This document shows, piece by piece, positions 56,035 to 64,000 of a stretch of DNA of 64,000 nucleotides. Source of the DNA: Mycolicibacterium goodii (GTDB taxonomy: Bacteria; Actinomycetota; Actinomycetes; Mycobacteriales; Mycobacteriaceae). Made by a program: the position numbers and the translations under genes. The stretch covers positions 2,232,001 to 2,296,000 of the forward strand of contig NZ_CP092364.2 in assembly GCF_022370755.2 (NCBI RefSeq), given 5' to 3'. Numbering within the stretch: position 1 is the first letter of the stretch; the number at the start of each line of letters is the position of its first letter. The notes under the pieces are model-generated. The model saw nothing but the letters and a program-made list of their open reading frames with translations. It ran no database searches and was not told where the DNA came from.

Positions 56035-56628
56035 GTGAACTTGCGTACGTGGCTGCGGATCGGGATCATCGCGGCCGTCGTGGCGGCCCTCCTGCTGGCC
56101 GAGTTCTCGACCCGCTCAGGTGTCCTGTGGCGGCTGATCACCTTCACCTACCAGGCCAATCTGCTGGCGGCTCTGTTCTACCTCTGCACGCTCGTGTCTG
56201 CGCGCGCCGACGCCCGTGCCGGACTTCGCGGCGCCGTGGTGCTGTATGTGGTGATGGCGGGCGTGATCTGGAATCTGTTCCTCGCCACGGTCAGCATGGG
56301 CTACACGCCCGCGAACGTGCTGCTGCACGTGGTCGTCCCGGTTCTGGCCGTCGCGGAGTGGCTGCTGGCTCGCCACGTCCAGGGGCCGATCCGGTGGTGG
56401 CAACCTTTGACGTGGTTGCTGTATCCGGCGGCCTACGTCGTTTTGGCGTTGCTGGTGCTCAGCGGGGCCGGGCTGCGCGTGCCGTACTACTTCCTCGATC
56501 CCGCGGCCGTCGGACCGTGGGTTGTGCTGATGAACATCGGTGTGCTCGGCCTGGTTTTCGCCGGCTGTGGCTATGCTCTCATGGCGCTCGCGCGCACCGT
56601 CGCGTCGGGCCGTGCCGACATTGGATGA
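56035..56628 (+). CDS. Pr6Pr-like integral membrane protein
   Basis: This 197-residue protein has about six hydrophobic helices. It carries FTYQANLLAALFYL near residue 42 and the segment GVIWNLFLATVSMGYTPANVLLH, typical of Pr6Pr-family proteins of unknown function. GTG at 56035 is preferred; a longer GTG start at 55984 is possible. It follows the actin-fold protein gene by 74 bp and may be co-transcribed with it. Confidence 0.72.
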   Translation: MNLRTWLRIGIIAAVVAALLLAEFSTRSGVLWRLITFTYQANLLAALFYLCTLVSARADARAGLRGAVVLYVVMAGVIWNLFLATVSMGYTPANVLLHVVVPVLAVAEWLLARHVQGPIRWWQPLTWLLYPAAYVVLALLVLSGAGLRVPYYFLDPAAVGPWVVLMNIGVLGLVFAGCGYALMALARTVASGRADIG

Positions 56629-56754
56629 AACGCTTGGGCATTCCCCGCCGATGATCTGATCATGCAGGCCTCGCCCCGTGACGTCACCGCGGTCCGGAGT
56701 CGTGTCACCATGCGCTTCCCGGGCATGGTCACGGCGACGACCTACACTGGAAGA

Positions 56755-57534
56755 ATGCTCAACTCGCTACCGCACAGATCCGGATCGGGCCGGGGTCCGA
56801 TCTGGAAACTGTTTGCGGCGATCGGTATCGCTGTCGCGGCCACCACTGTTCCGGTTAACGTCGCGTCGGCGGCGGTGAGCACGCCTCTCGACGTTGCGCA
56901 GATCGAACCCGCCGCAGGTGCGGTGGTCGGGGTGGCCCATCCGGTGACCGTCCGGTTCGCCGAACCGGTCATCGATCGTCTCGGTGCCCAGCGCAGCCTG
57001 CGGATCTCGTCCGCGGATACGGCATCCGGCCGGTTCCGCTGGCCGGAGGCCACGGTCATGGAATGGACTCCCGGCGAGTTCTGGCCCGCGCACTCGACGA
57101 TCTCGCTGTCGGTCGGAGGCGTCAAGACCAGCTTCAACACCGGTGCCGAGGTTCTCGGTGTGGCCGACATCGATGCGCACACCTTCACGGTCAGCGTCGA
57201 CGGTGAGGTTCTTCGGGAGATGCCCGCGTCGATGGGCAAGGCGAAGTTCCCAACACCGACGGGAACGTTCAGTGCTCTGGCCAAAGAGCCTGTGGTGGTG
57301 ATGGATTCGCGTACCATCGGCATCCCGTTGAGCGACCCGGAGGGCTACAAGCTCACAGTCAACGACGCGGTGCGGGTGACATGGGGCGGGGTCTACGTGC
57401 ATTCGGCGCCGTGGTCGGTGGGCTCGCAGGGCTATGCCAATGTCAGCCACGGATGCATCAACCTGAGCCCGGACAACGCCGCGTGGTACTACGACATGGT
57501 CAGCGTCGGGGATCCGATCATCGTGCAGGCGTGA
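56755..57534 (+). CDS. ldtA: L,D-transpeptidase
   Basis: This 259-residue exported enzyme forms 3-3 peptidoglycan cross-links. A signal/anchor lies at about residues 17-40, then an Ig-like domain, then the YkuD catalytic domain with His216 (VHSAPW) and SHGCINL with Cys234, the H-x14-17-SHGChN motif. The length and order match Ldt1 of M. tuberculosis and the protein named LdtA in M. smegmatis, so the symbol is a recollection. ATG at 56755. Its 3' end overlaps the convergent hydroxylase gene by 17 bp. Confidence 0.92.
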   Translation: MLNSLPHRSGSGRGPIWKLFAAIGIAVAATTVPVNVASAAVSTPLDVAQIEPAAGAVVGVAHPVTVRFAEPVIDRLGAQRSLRISSADTASGRFRWPEATVMEWTPGEFWPAHSTISLSVGGVKTSFNTGAEVLGVADIDAHTFTVSVDGEVLREMPASMGKAKFPTPTGTFSALAKEPVVVMDSRTIGIPLSDPEGYKLTVNDAVRVTWGGVYVHSAPWSVGSQGYANVSHGCINLSPDNAAWYYDMVSVGDPIIVQA

Positions 57535-58168
57535 CGTGCAGGTTCTTGGCGGTCGGTGAGGTCGGCACGGTAGCCGGGTCGGGACAGGTACCGAGAAGCC
57601 GGTCTGCGGTTCCCGAACTCGTGACCGTGAACCAGTAGTGCTCGTTCTTGAAGTGGTGCCTGCGGTGATTGCGCCAGATCGCGCGGTACACATCAGATTT
57701 GGGTTTGTAGTCGCTGTGGATCAGGTAGTGGCACCACTCGTATCCCAGGCCCAGCGCGGTGAGCAGCGCCAGGAATGTCAGCCCGAGTCCAAGCCGCGGA
57801 AACGCCACGAGCGCAACGCCGGTCACGACGGGTAGCAGCCACAGCAGGGTCGGCCACGGTATGAAGATCAGCGGGACGTCGCGCGGCGCGGCGTGGTGTC
57901 TGCGGTGATCTCGGGCCAGTCTCGTGTCGACCACCACAGGACCCAGTCGTCGCGGCCGCCAGTGCAGTATCACCACGTGCACCAGCCACTCCACGAGCGG
58001 GAACGCCCCGATCATCACCAGGGGCACCAGCGCGTCGGTGATCTGCCAGTCCCCGACGATCAGCCGCGCGGTGGCCGCGGCTGCCCAGGTCGCACCGATC
58101 ATCCAGGGGGACGGGTGCCTGACGAACTCGCGAGCGGCGTCGGCGAGGGGGAAATCTCTGCGCGTCAT
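57518..58168 (-). CDS. Sterol desaturase/fatty acid hydroxylase-family protein
   Basis: This 216-residue membrane protein has several hydrophobic segments and the histidine clusters DHRRHH, HYLIH and NHRRHH, with an early HVVILH. These are the di-iron site pattern of the fatty acid hydroxylase superfamily. It overlaps the FadR-type regulator stop by four bases (ATGA), so it is likely under that regulator. The substrate is unknown. Confidence 0.87.
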   Translation of the reverse strand: MTRRDFPLADAAREFVRHPSPWMIGATWAAAATARLIVGDWQITDALVPLVMIGAFPLVEWLVHVVILHWRPRRLGPVVVDTRLARDHRRHHAAPRDVPLIFIPWPTLLWLLPVVTGVALVAFPRLGLGLTFLALLTALGLGYEWCHYLIHSDYKPKSDVYRAIWRNHRRHHFKNEHYWFTVTSSGTADRLLGTCPDPATVPTSPTAKNLHVTPAR

Positions 58169-58887
58169 CGCTGCTTCTCCAATGCGTCGAGCGCGTCGAG
58201 CAGTGCGTGTGTGGCCGGTTCCAGCAGGTCCTGCGCCGCACGGCGGGCAGCGGCCGCGTCGCTGTCCGCGATCGCCAGGGTGATCGCACGGTAGGAGTCG
58301 GGGTGGGCGACCTCGTCGGCCATCACGGTCGCGAGCGCAGGCAGAGCCGGTTCGTACGTCTCGCGCAGCGTGTTGAACATCAACCGGAACGCGATCGAAT
58401 CCGCCCCGTCGACGACGTGGTCCCAGAAGGTCATCGCGTGGCGCTGCCGTTCGATCGGATCGTGCGCGTCTTCCAGTGCCCGCACGGCGGCGGTGAGCTG
58501 CTCGACGAGGTCGGGCTGGTGGCGTTCGGCGGCGAGCTCGGCGACCTTGGGCCCGTTGTGCAGACGGGTTTCCAGGATGCTCCGCACGACGGAGGTGTCG
58601 AGTTCGCCCGCGCGGAACAGTAATCGGGGCAGCAGGTCCATGCCGGCATGACGCCGGAAGTCGCGCACCGTGGTGGCGTCGCCTTGACGCACCTCGACCA
58701 GTCCCGCGGCCGTCAGGCGTTTGATCGCCTCGCGCACCGCGGGGCGTGATACTCCGAGCACCTCGGCGAGCCTGCGTTCACTCGGCAGGGACTCGCCGGG
58801 CTGCATCTCGCCGGTGAGCACCTCGGACACGATCTGCTCGAACACGTCCTCGGGTACGGATCTGCGGTTCACGGGTTGCAGGGCCAT
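58165..58887 (-). CDS. GntR/FadR-family regulator with FCD domain
   Basis: This 240-residue regulator has an N-terminal winged HTH ([25 protein letters not shown] near residues 33-57) and a C-terminal FCD ligand domain with several conserved His/Asp ([20 protein letters not shown]). The ATG at 58887 is preferred over 58905 because of a perfect FadR-like TGGTGAACCA palindrome just upstream. It forms an operon with the hydroxylase gene and is probably autoregulated. Confidence 0.88.
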   Translation of the reverse strand: MALQPVNRRSVPEDVFEQIVSEVLTGEMQPGESLPSERRLAEVLGVSRPAVREAIKRLTAAGLVEVRQGDATTVRDFRRHAGMDLLPRLLFRAGELDTSVVRSILETRLHNGPKVAELAAERHQPDLVEQLTAAVRALEDAHDPIERQRHAMTFWDHVVDGADSIAFRLMFNTLRETYEPALPALATVMADEVAHPDSYRAITLAIADSDAAAARRAAQDLLEPATHALLDALDALEKQR

Positions 58888-58894
58888 CACGCCA

Positions 58895-58904
58895 TGGTGA
58901 ACCA
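58895..58904. promoter_or_regulatory. FadR-type operator (TGGT-N2-ACCA)
   Basis: TGGTGAACCA has perfect 4-bp inverted arms and lies eight bases before the regulator start codon, where binding would block initiation. This matches the GntR FadR-subfamily motif TGGTNNACCA. Confidence 0.65.
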
Positions 58905-58947
58905 CATGGGTCAGGGGGTCAAGGGGCCAGGTGGTCTTACCAGTGGA

Positions 58948-59739
58948 TCATCGACGCAGCACCGCCGCGGTGCTGTCATCGGCAGGCAGGAATGCCTCGA
59001 TGCTCAGTTCGGCCGCGGTCACGTCCAGCGCCGTTCCGAACGTCGTCACGGTGCTCAAGAACGTCAGCACGTCACCGTGATCGGTGATCAACTCAAGGGG
59101 GACGGCGACGCCACCCAGATCGCGCGTCGACGCGAACCCTCCCGGATAGCCCTCGATCTCGGCGAGCAGGGCGGCGAGCTCGCCCGATCCGCCCACCGCC
59201 ACCTCGCGACGCAACCGACTGATCAGGTGATGGCGCCACTCGGCGAGGTTGCGGATCCGCGGTGCCATGCCCTCCGGGTGCAGGGTGATGCGCAGAGCGT
59301 TGGGTCGTTCCAGCAGATGCGGGGCCACCCCCTCGAGCATCACCGCGGTGCCGGCGTTGGCGCGCAACAGGTTCCACTCCCGGTCCACAACCACGCACGG
59401 ATACGGGTCGTACGCGTCCAGCACACGGGTGACACCGTCGCGCACCGCGGCCATCTCCGGGTCGTCCAGCGACCGTTCGGAGTACACCGGTGCCAGGCCC
59501 GCCGCGAGCAGCAGGTGGTTCTGTTCGCGTGGCGGCACGTCGAGCGCCGCGGCCAGGCGCAGGACCATGGCGCGGCTGGGCTGTGCGCGGCCGGTCTCGA
59601 TGAAGCTCACATGGCGCGGCGACACGTCGGCCTCGATCGCGAGATCGAGCTGGCTGATCCGTCGACGCTGCCGCCACTGACGCACGAGCGGTCCGATCGA
59701 CGTGCCGGGGACAGTGCTGGTCACGTCATCGAGTCTCAC
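58948..59739 (-). CDS. XRE regulator with MmyB-type ligand-binding domain
   Basis: This 263-residue regulator has an HTH (RRISQLDLAIEADVSPRHVSFIE near residues 26-48) and a C-terminal MmyB/MltR-like ligand-binding domain (PCVVVDREWNLLRANAG). Such regulators usually control an adjacent divergent gene. The start is divergent from the small membrane protein gene at 59860, with a 6-bp inverted repeat between. Confidence 0.86.
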   Translation of the reverse strand: MRLDDVTSTVPGTSIGPLVRQWRQRRRISQLDLAIEADVSPRHVSFIETGRAQPSRAMVLRLAAALDVPPREQNHLLLAAGLAPVYSERSLDDPEMAAVRDGVTRVLDAYDPYPCVVVDREWNLLRANAGTAVMLEGVAPHLLERPNALRITLHPEGMAPRIRNLAEWRHHLISRLRREVAVGGSGELAALLAEIEGYPGGFASTRDLGGVAVPLELITDHGDVLTFLSTVTTFGTALDVTAAELSIEAFLPADDSTAAVLRR

Positions 59740-59825
59740 CGATCACGTACCCGTTCGCCACTACCTGGGAGGTAATTGCGGTGATTACCCCGGCGCGGGA
59801 CCGTGGAACTGTCCGGATGACACGA

Positions 59826-59840
59826 CGGACGAACCGTCCG
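59826..59840. promoter_or_regulatory. Inverted repeat CGGACG-N3-CGTCCG
   Basis: Perfect 6-bp inverted arms with a 3-base spacer lie 87 bp upstream of the XRE start and 20 bp upstream of the membrane protein ATG. It is the best operator candidate for the XRE regulator. Confidence 0.5.
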
Positions 59841-59859
59841 GACAACCCAGGAGGACGAG

Positions 59860-60258
59860 ATGTCGACACCGAAACCATCCGCCCGCCCGAGACCCGGGCC
59901 GGTCGCCGCGCCGGCCGATGGCGGGGCCCCGATCCCGCGTTGGCTGCGCTATGTGATGATGGCGGACCGGGCGGGGTCAGCCTGGTACGTGGGTACCGGT
60001 TTCTTCTTCGCGCCGGTTCTCGCCCTGGTATCGCCGTGGCCAGTGGTCACCACGGTGCTGTGGGTCGTCATCGCACTGGCCGGCCTGTGGTTGGGCCTGC
60101 TCGGCATCGCGATGGCCACCGGCCTGGCGATGGTGCTGCGGTCGAATGCCGAGATCAGCGAGGACTATTGGCGGTCGATCATCGATCTGCCGACGACGAC
60201 GCCTGGGCCGCTGGGTGTTTCGCAGCCTCACCGCGATAGTCGACCTGCCAGTGTTTGA
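59860..60258 (+). CDS. Small membrane protein
   Basis: This 132-residue protein has a Pro/Ala-rich N-terminus, then a DRAGSAWYVGTGF segment and two hydrophobic helices (FFFAPVLALVSPWPVVTTVLW and VIALAGLWLGLLGIAMATG). ATG has GGAGG about nine bases upstream. No known domain is seen. The 3' end overlaps the convergent CYP125-type gene by 80 bp. A role in the XRE operon is an inference. Confidence 0.7.
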   Translation: MSTPKPSARPRPGPVAAPADGGAPIPRWLRYVMMADRAGSAWYVGTGFFFAPVLALVSPWPVVTTVLWVVIALAGLWLGLLGIAMATGLAMVLRSNAEISEDYWRSIIDLPTTTPGPLGVSQPHRDSRPASV

Positions 60259-61471
60259 TGCCGTTGAGCCAGCCCGAGCGCAACCGCACCGGTTCGGACA
60301 GCGGTGTCAGCTCGGGCATCTCATCGGCGATGGCGTTGAACATCAGGTCGATCGTCATGCGGGCCAGGTTGGCGCCGATGCAGTAGTGCGCACCCGTCCC
60401 GCCGAAGCCCACGTGCGGGTTGGGATCGCGCAGGATGTCGAACCGGAACGGGTCGGTGAAGACGTCCTCGTCGAAATTCGCTGAGCGGTAGAACATCACC
60501 ACTCGCTGACCCTTCTCGATCCGCACCCCTGCCACCTCGGTGTCCTGCAGCGCGGTGCGCTGAAAGGAGGTCACCGGCGTCGCCCAGCGCACGATCTCGT
60601 CGGCCGCAGTGGCCGGACGCTCACGCTTGAACAACTCCCATTGGTCGGGATGCTCGGTGAACGCCATCATCCCCTGGGTGATCGAGTTGCGGGTCGTCTC
60701 GTTGCCCGCCACCGCGAGCAGCACGACGAAGAACCCGAACTCGTCGTCGGAGAGTTTGTGACCCTCGACGTCGGCCTGCACGAGCTTGGTCACCAGATCC
60801 TCGCCAGGTGCCTCGGCACGCTGGGCCGCCAGCTGCATGCCGTAGGTGATCAACTCGACCGCCGCGCTGGCGCCGTCGTTGTCCGCGAACTCCGGGTCTT
60901 GGTTGCCCACCATCTGATTCGACCAGTCGAACAGTTTCCTGCGGTCCTCCTGCGGGACGCCCATCAGTCCCGCGATGGCCTGCAGGGGGAGCTCGCACGC
61001 CACCTGCTCGACGAAGTCGCCCGACCCCTCGGCCGCGGCGGTGCGCACGATAGTGCGTGCGCGCTCGGCAAGGTCGTCACGCAGGCACTCGACAGCCCGC
61101 GGGGTGAAGGCCCTGGAGACGATCTTGCGCAGATGCGTGTGATGCGGGGCGTCCATGTTGAGCAACACGAACTTGCCCTGGTCGATCTGATCGCGAACTG
61201 TCCCTTCCGGGTACCGCGGCAGCGCGGTCTTCTCCAGGCTCGAGAACACGTCACTGCGCAACGAGATCTCCTTGACGTCCCTGTGCTTGGTGACCACCCA
61301 GAAGCCGCCGTCGTCGAAGCCGCCGGCGCCGACCGGCTGCGCGTTCCACCAGATCGGCGCGATGCGGCGCAGTTCGGCGAGTTCGTCGACCGGCAGCCGT
61401 TCGGCATAGATGTCGGGGTCCGTGAAATCGAAGCCCGCAGGCAGATGAAGGGCACCATCGCTCATGACCAC
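60179..61471 (-). CDS. Cytochrome P450, CYP125-type
   Basis: This 430-residue P450 is close to M. tuberculosis CYP125A1: LPAGFDFTDPDIYAERLPV at the start, FVLLNMDAPHHTHLRKIVSR, the I-helix AVAGNETTRNS, E-x-x-R in DEIVRW and haem loop FGGTGAHYCIGANLAR. CYP125 oxidises C26/C27 of cholesterol. M. smegmatis has two CYP125-type genes, and this one I recall as CYP125A4. A KstR-like site lies 110 bp upstream of its start. The redox partner is elsewhere. Confidence 0.93.
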   Translation of the reverse strand: MVMSDGALHLPAGFDFTDPDIYAERLPVDELAELRRIAPIWWNAQPVGAGGFDDGGFWVVTKHRDVKEISLRSDVFSSLEKTALPRYPEGTVRDQIDQGKFVLLNMDAPHHTHLRKIVSRAFTPRAVECLRDDLAERARTIVRTAAAEGSGDFVEQVACELPLQAIAGLMGVPQEDRRKLFDWSNQMVGNQDPEFADNDGASAAVELITYGMQLAAQRAEAPGEDLVTKLVQADVEGHKLSDDEFGFFVVLLAVAGNETTRNSITQGMMAFTEHPDQWELFKRERPATAADEIVRWATPVTSFQRTALQDTEVAGVRIEKGQRVVMFYRSANFDEDVFTDPFRFDILRDPNPHVGFGGTGAHYCIGANLARMTIDLMFNAIADEMPELTPLSEPVRLRSGWLNGIKHWQVDYRGEAAKHPAAQASSSADR

Positions 61472-61580
61472 CGGGATCTCCTCGGTACGGCGTCTAGTTC
61501 ACGTTCCCTATTGCTACACCACCAAACACACAGTTCGCCGAAGGTTCGCGAAAGTCGCACCCCTTCTGTGGTGGCGGTTC

Positions 61581-61594
61581 TGGAACCTGTTCCG
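61581..61594. promoter_or_regulatory. KstR-like site between the CYP125-type P450 and the secreted protein
   Basis: TGGAACCTGTTCCG fits TNNAACNNGTTNNA except at the last base. It lies about 110 bp upstream of both divergent starts (61471 and 61704). KstR control of CYP125 is established, so the site is probably functional. Confidence 0.65.
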
Positions 61595-61703
61595 GTACCT
61601 GTCGCGAGCGGCTCACTGCAGCCACATCAGCCATATCTGTAACACCGGGACGCGTTCGGGAGAACAATCGCTATAGGTGCGTCAGGGACGAAAGGGGAAC
61701 GCA

Positions 61704-62099
61704 GTGCGCCACAAGCTCATCGACCGCACAGTTGTGTGCCTCATCGCCGGCGGTGGGGTCGGTTTGACCCTGCTGTTGGGGGCGCCCGCGGCACTGGCCG
61801 ATCCGGAGCCGGCGCCGCCCCCGCCACCAGCCCTCGCCGAGCAGGGCACACCGCATCTGCCCAGCCCGGACAACCTGCCGCCCGGGACGTCGGAGGTTCC
61901 GGTGGGGCCGCCGCAGGGCCGCGGTCTGTCGTACCTGCGGGAGATCTGGCATGCCATGCAGACCCAGGACGTCAGCTTCAACGAGGCGTTGTTCCTGCTG
62001 ACCCAACGTCCACTCGACCCTGGTGCGCGCCCGCCCGCCGGCCTGGCGCCGGGGCCACAGCCGCCCGCGCCGCCCGCGCCCGCGCCTGCGGCGCCGTGA
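61704..62099 (+). CDS. Secreted Pro/Ala-rich protein
   Basis: This 131-residue protein has a signal peptide ending near residue 32 (AALA-DP), a Pro-rich region, a central helix (SYLREIWHAMQTQDVSFNEALF) and a Pro-rich C-terminus. The GTG start has AAAGGGGAAC upstream. No domain is known. It is typical of small exported mycobacterial proteins. It shares a divergent promoter region and a KstR-like site with the CYP125-type gene. Confidence 0.7.
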   Translation: MRHKLIDRTVVCLIAGGGVGLTLLLGAPAALADPEPAPPPPPALAEQGTPHLPSPDNLPPGTSEVPVGPPQGRGLSYLREIWHAMQTQDVSFNEALFLLTQRPLDPGARPPAGLAPGPQPPAPPAPAPAAP

Positions 62100-62182
62100 C
62101 CCTCCGGCGAGACCGACGAAACTGTCGCGAAATGGGCCCGCACACGACGTTTTCGTCGGTTTCGACGCACAGCAAAATCGCG

Positions 62183-64000
62183 TCAGACCGCTTCGATGCG
62201 TGCGGGCACGTGCTTGTGCCAAGGCGTTCCGGCATAGGGGTCGCGCCAATCGGTCGAGGTGAGCGCGTTCGGTGCGACCCCGGGCACGACCACGCGCTCA
62301 CCCTCGCGGTAGTCCAGGCCGAAACCGTTCGGCAGCGACGCGTGCCCGGGCAGCATGGCGTCGGAGATCTCCACTCTTGCCACCGCGGAACCCGCCGCGG
62401 TGGTGATGCGCGCCCGGCCACCGTCGGTGAGGCCGAGCGCCTCGGCGTCTTGAGGGCTCACGCGTAACGCACCGTCGGGGTCGCGTTTGCGCCAGGCCGG
62501 ATCACGGATGATGTCGTTCGCGGTGTAGGCGCGACGTTCACCTGCCGAGAGCACGATGGGGTACTGGTCGTCGGTCAACGGCCCGCGTTCGGTGCCCAAC
62601 CCGCGGATCTCGTCGAGCATCTCGGGGATCTGCAGGGCGATCTTGTGATCCGGGTGATCGATGAGGCCGAAGTCGTCGGCGTACTCGTGCACGGTGAACG
62701 TCACGCCGGCCGGGTTGGCCAGGATGGCCTCGAACAGTGCGTTGCCGTCGGCGTGCCCGGCCCTGCGCACGGCTTCCGGGTAGGTCACCGCGGCCTTCTG
62801 CGCCAGACCCCACAGCGCCGCGGCGCCGGCCAACCCTTCGGGCAGAGTTGGGCCGAGCGTTTCGTAGAGCACGAACGGCAGCACCTTCGCGAGCGTCGGG
62901 TTGCTCGCCACGGCGGTGAAGAACGCCGCGCCGAACTCCGCGAGTCCCGCCTCGGCGGCCTTGCGCAACGGGCGGAGTTCGGCCTCGTCGACCACCCCGA
63001 GCGCCCGCACGAGCCTCGCCCAGATCTCGGGCTCGGGCAGGGTGCCCGCCATGGGTTCGAACAGCCGGTGCCGGAGATGAAACGTGTTGTGCGGGAACTC
63101 GAGGTTGAAGAAGGTGGCCTCGGCCTTCTCGAACTGCGTGGCCGCCGGTAGCACGTAATCGGCGAGCCGCGCGGTCTCGGTCATGGCGACATCGATCACC
63201 ACCAGCAGCTCCAGTTCTTGCAGAGCCGCCCGCACCGCGGCCGAGTCGGCAACCGAATGTGCCGGGTTGCTGCTCTCGACGATCATCGCGCGGAACCGGT
63301 CCGGGTGATCGGTCAGGATCTCCTGCGGCACCACATTGCTGGGCACCAGCCCGGCGATGACGGGGGAGCCGGTGACCGGTGTGCGCCCGACCCCGGACTT
63401 GCCGAACAGCGGCGCGAACGTCGAATGCAAATGCTGCCCACCCGGTTTGGCGAAGTTGCCGGTGAGGATCCACAGCAGCTTGTTGAGGTACGAGCACAGT
63501 GTCGAGTTCGGTGCCTGCTGCACACCGAGGTCCTCGAACACCGAGACGCCGGAGGCGCGTCCGATACGCCGCGCCGCGGCACGGATCTGGTCCTCGCCGA
63601 CCCCACAGCGCCGTGAATAGTCGGGTATGTCGACGTCACGCAGGACCGCCCGCACCTCCTCGACGCCGTGGACGTGCTCGGCGAGAAAGTGTTCGTCACA
63701 CAGGTCTTCCTGCACCAGGACCGCCGCGAGCGCGGCGAGGCACCAGGCGTCGGTGCCCGGACGCACCCGCAGGTGGTGGTCGGCCATCGCGGCGGTTTCG
63801 GTGACGACCGGGTCGATGACGATCATGGAACGGCCGGGATCCTTGGCGATCTCGTTCAGCACGACCCGGGCGCGCGGGAAGCTCTGCGACATCCACGGGT
63901 TCTTGCCGACGAAGACCGACACCTCGGCGTGCTCGAACTCGCCGCGGGTGTGGCCGCCGTAGAGCTGTGCGTCGACCCACGCCTCACCGGTCTTCTCCTG
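62183..64000 (-). CDS. Molybdopterin oxidoreductase, partial (runs off window)
   Basis: The last 605 residues of a molybdopterin-binding oxidoreductase are present; the start lies beyond the right edge. It has FVGKNPWMSQSF, IVIDPVVTETAAMADHHL near its start, the molybdopterin segments VVIDVAMTETARLADYVLPA and FEKAEATFFNLE, and the C-terminal molydopterin-dinucleotide-binding domain (RVSPQDAEALGLTDGGRARI). It is like formate dehydrogenase or nitrate reductase-type catalytic subunits. The N-terminal iron-sulphur motif is not in the window. Confidence 0.87.
   Translation of the reverse strand, partial: QEKTGEAWVDAQLYGGHTRGEFEHAEVSVFVGKNPWMSQSFPRARVVLNEIAKDPGRSMIVIDPVVTETAAMADHHLRVRPGTDAWCLAALAAVLVQEDLCDEHFLAEHVHGVEEVRAVLRDVDIPDYSRRCGVGEDQIRAAARRIGRASGVSVFEDLGVQQAPNSTLCSYLNKLLWILTGNFAKPGGQHLHSTFAPLFGKSGVGRTPVTGSPVIAGLVPSNVVPQEILTDHPDRFRAMIVESSNPAHSVADSAAVRAALQELELLVVIDVAMTETARLADYVLPAATQFEKAEATFFNLEFPHNTFHLRHRLFEPMAGTLPEPEIWARLVRALGVVDEAELRPLRKAAEAGLAEFGAAFFTAVASNPTLAKVLPFVLYETLGPTLPEGLAGAAALWGLAQKAAVTYPEAVRRAGHADGNALFEAILANPAGVTFTVHEYADDFGLIDHPDHKIALQIPEMLDEIRGLGTERGPLTDDQYPIVLSAGERRAYTANDIIRDPAWRKRDPDGALRVSPQDAEALGLTDGGRARITTAAGSAVARVEISDAMLPGHASLPNGFGLDYREGERVVVPGVAPNALTSTDWRDPYAGTPWHKHVPARIEAV

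Overview
The window is a high-GC actinobacterial chromosome segment with many GTG/TTG starts and short or overlapping gene junctions. It is almost certainly from a rapidly growing mycobacterium. The gene order (D-serine/alanine/glycine permease, lon, antigen 85C, cyclase/MscS pair, bacterioferritin, CYP125 paralogue, L,D-transpeptidase) matches what I remember of Mycolicibacterium smegmatis, but that assignment is from memory and was not checked. I saw no rRNA, tRNA, CRISPR array, insertion sequence or prophage, and no gene-free gap above 300 bp. All gene symbols are homology calls made by eye.

Left third (1-19 kb). A truncated AAA-type ATPase and its partner sit at the edge. A minus-strand run follows: ferredoxin reductase, DUF72, a lipoprotein, and an MpaB/DUF2236 protein sandwiched between two related small membrane proteins. 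Then come an HhH-GPD protein with a 12-bp repeat, the CycA-type permease, an MFS symporter, a luciferase-like oxidoreductase and a frameshifted acyltransferase. lon has a HAIR-like operator lying over the -10 of a SigH/E-like promoter. Mycolyltransferase Ag85C and an MscS/cNMP channel translationally coupled to a degenerate nucleotidyl cyclase close the block.

Middle (19-41 kb). DUF1810, a GH13 amylase coupled to a deaminase, a TPR protein, and a TetR/DUF3533 operon lead to a FUSC transporter and an EthD-like/enoyl-CoA hydratase pair. The iron-storage locus (bfd, a two-repeat protein and bfrA around an IdeR-like box) is followed by an Rv1877-like exporter with a winged-helix-like tail, an AhpD-like protein, glnA3, a D-aminoacylase, an SDR, a dienelactone hydrolase lipoprotein and an MgtA-like mannosyltransferase. 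This resembles the M. tuberculosis Rv1876-Rv1886c neighbourhood, with insertions.

Right third (41-64 kb). Here are an Rv2629-like protein, a CYP124-type P450, secreted proteins, a TlpA/CcdA thiol-redox pair, a GerW-like protein with an acidic microprotein, a cyclopropane synthase-type methyltransferase, a second MFS transporter with a winged-helix-like tail, agmatinase, threonine dehydratase and a peptide transporter. These are followed by an actin-fold/TM/proline-rich protein, an L,D-transpeptidase, a FadR/fatty-acid-hydroxylase operon, an XRE regulator, a CYP125-type P450 and a truncated molybdopterin oxidoreductase.

Regulatory themes visible in the DNA are KstR-like (TNNAACNNGTTNNA) sites before four lipid or stress genes, an IdeR-like iron box, a HAIR/heat-shock site before lon, and self-operator candidates beside TetR, FadR and XRE regulators.
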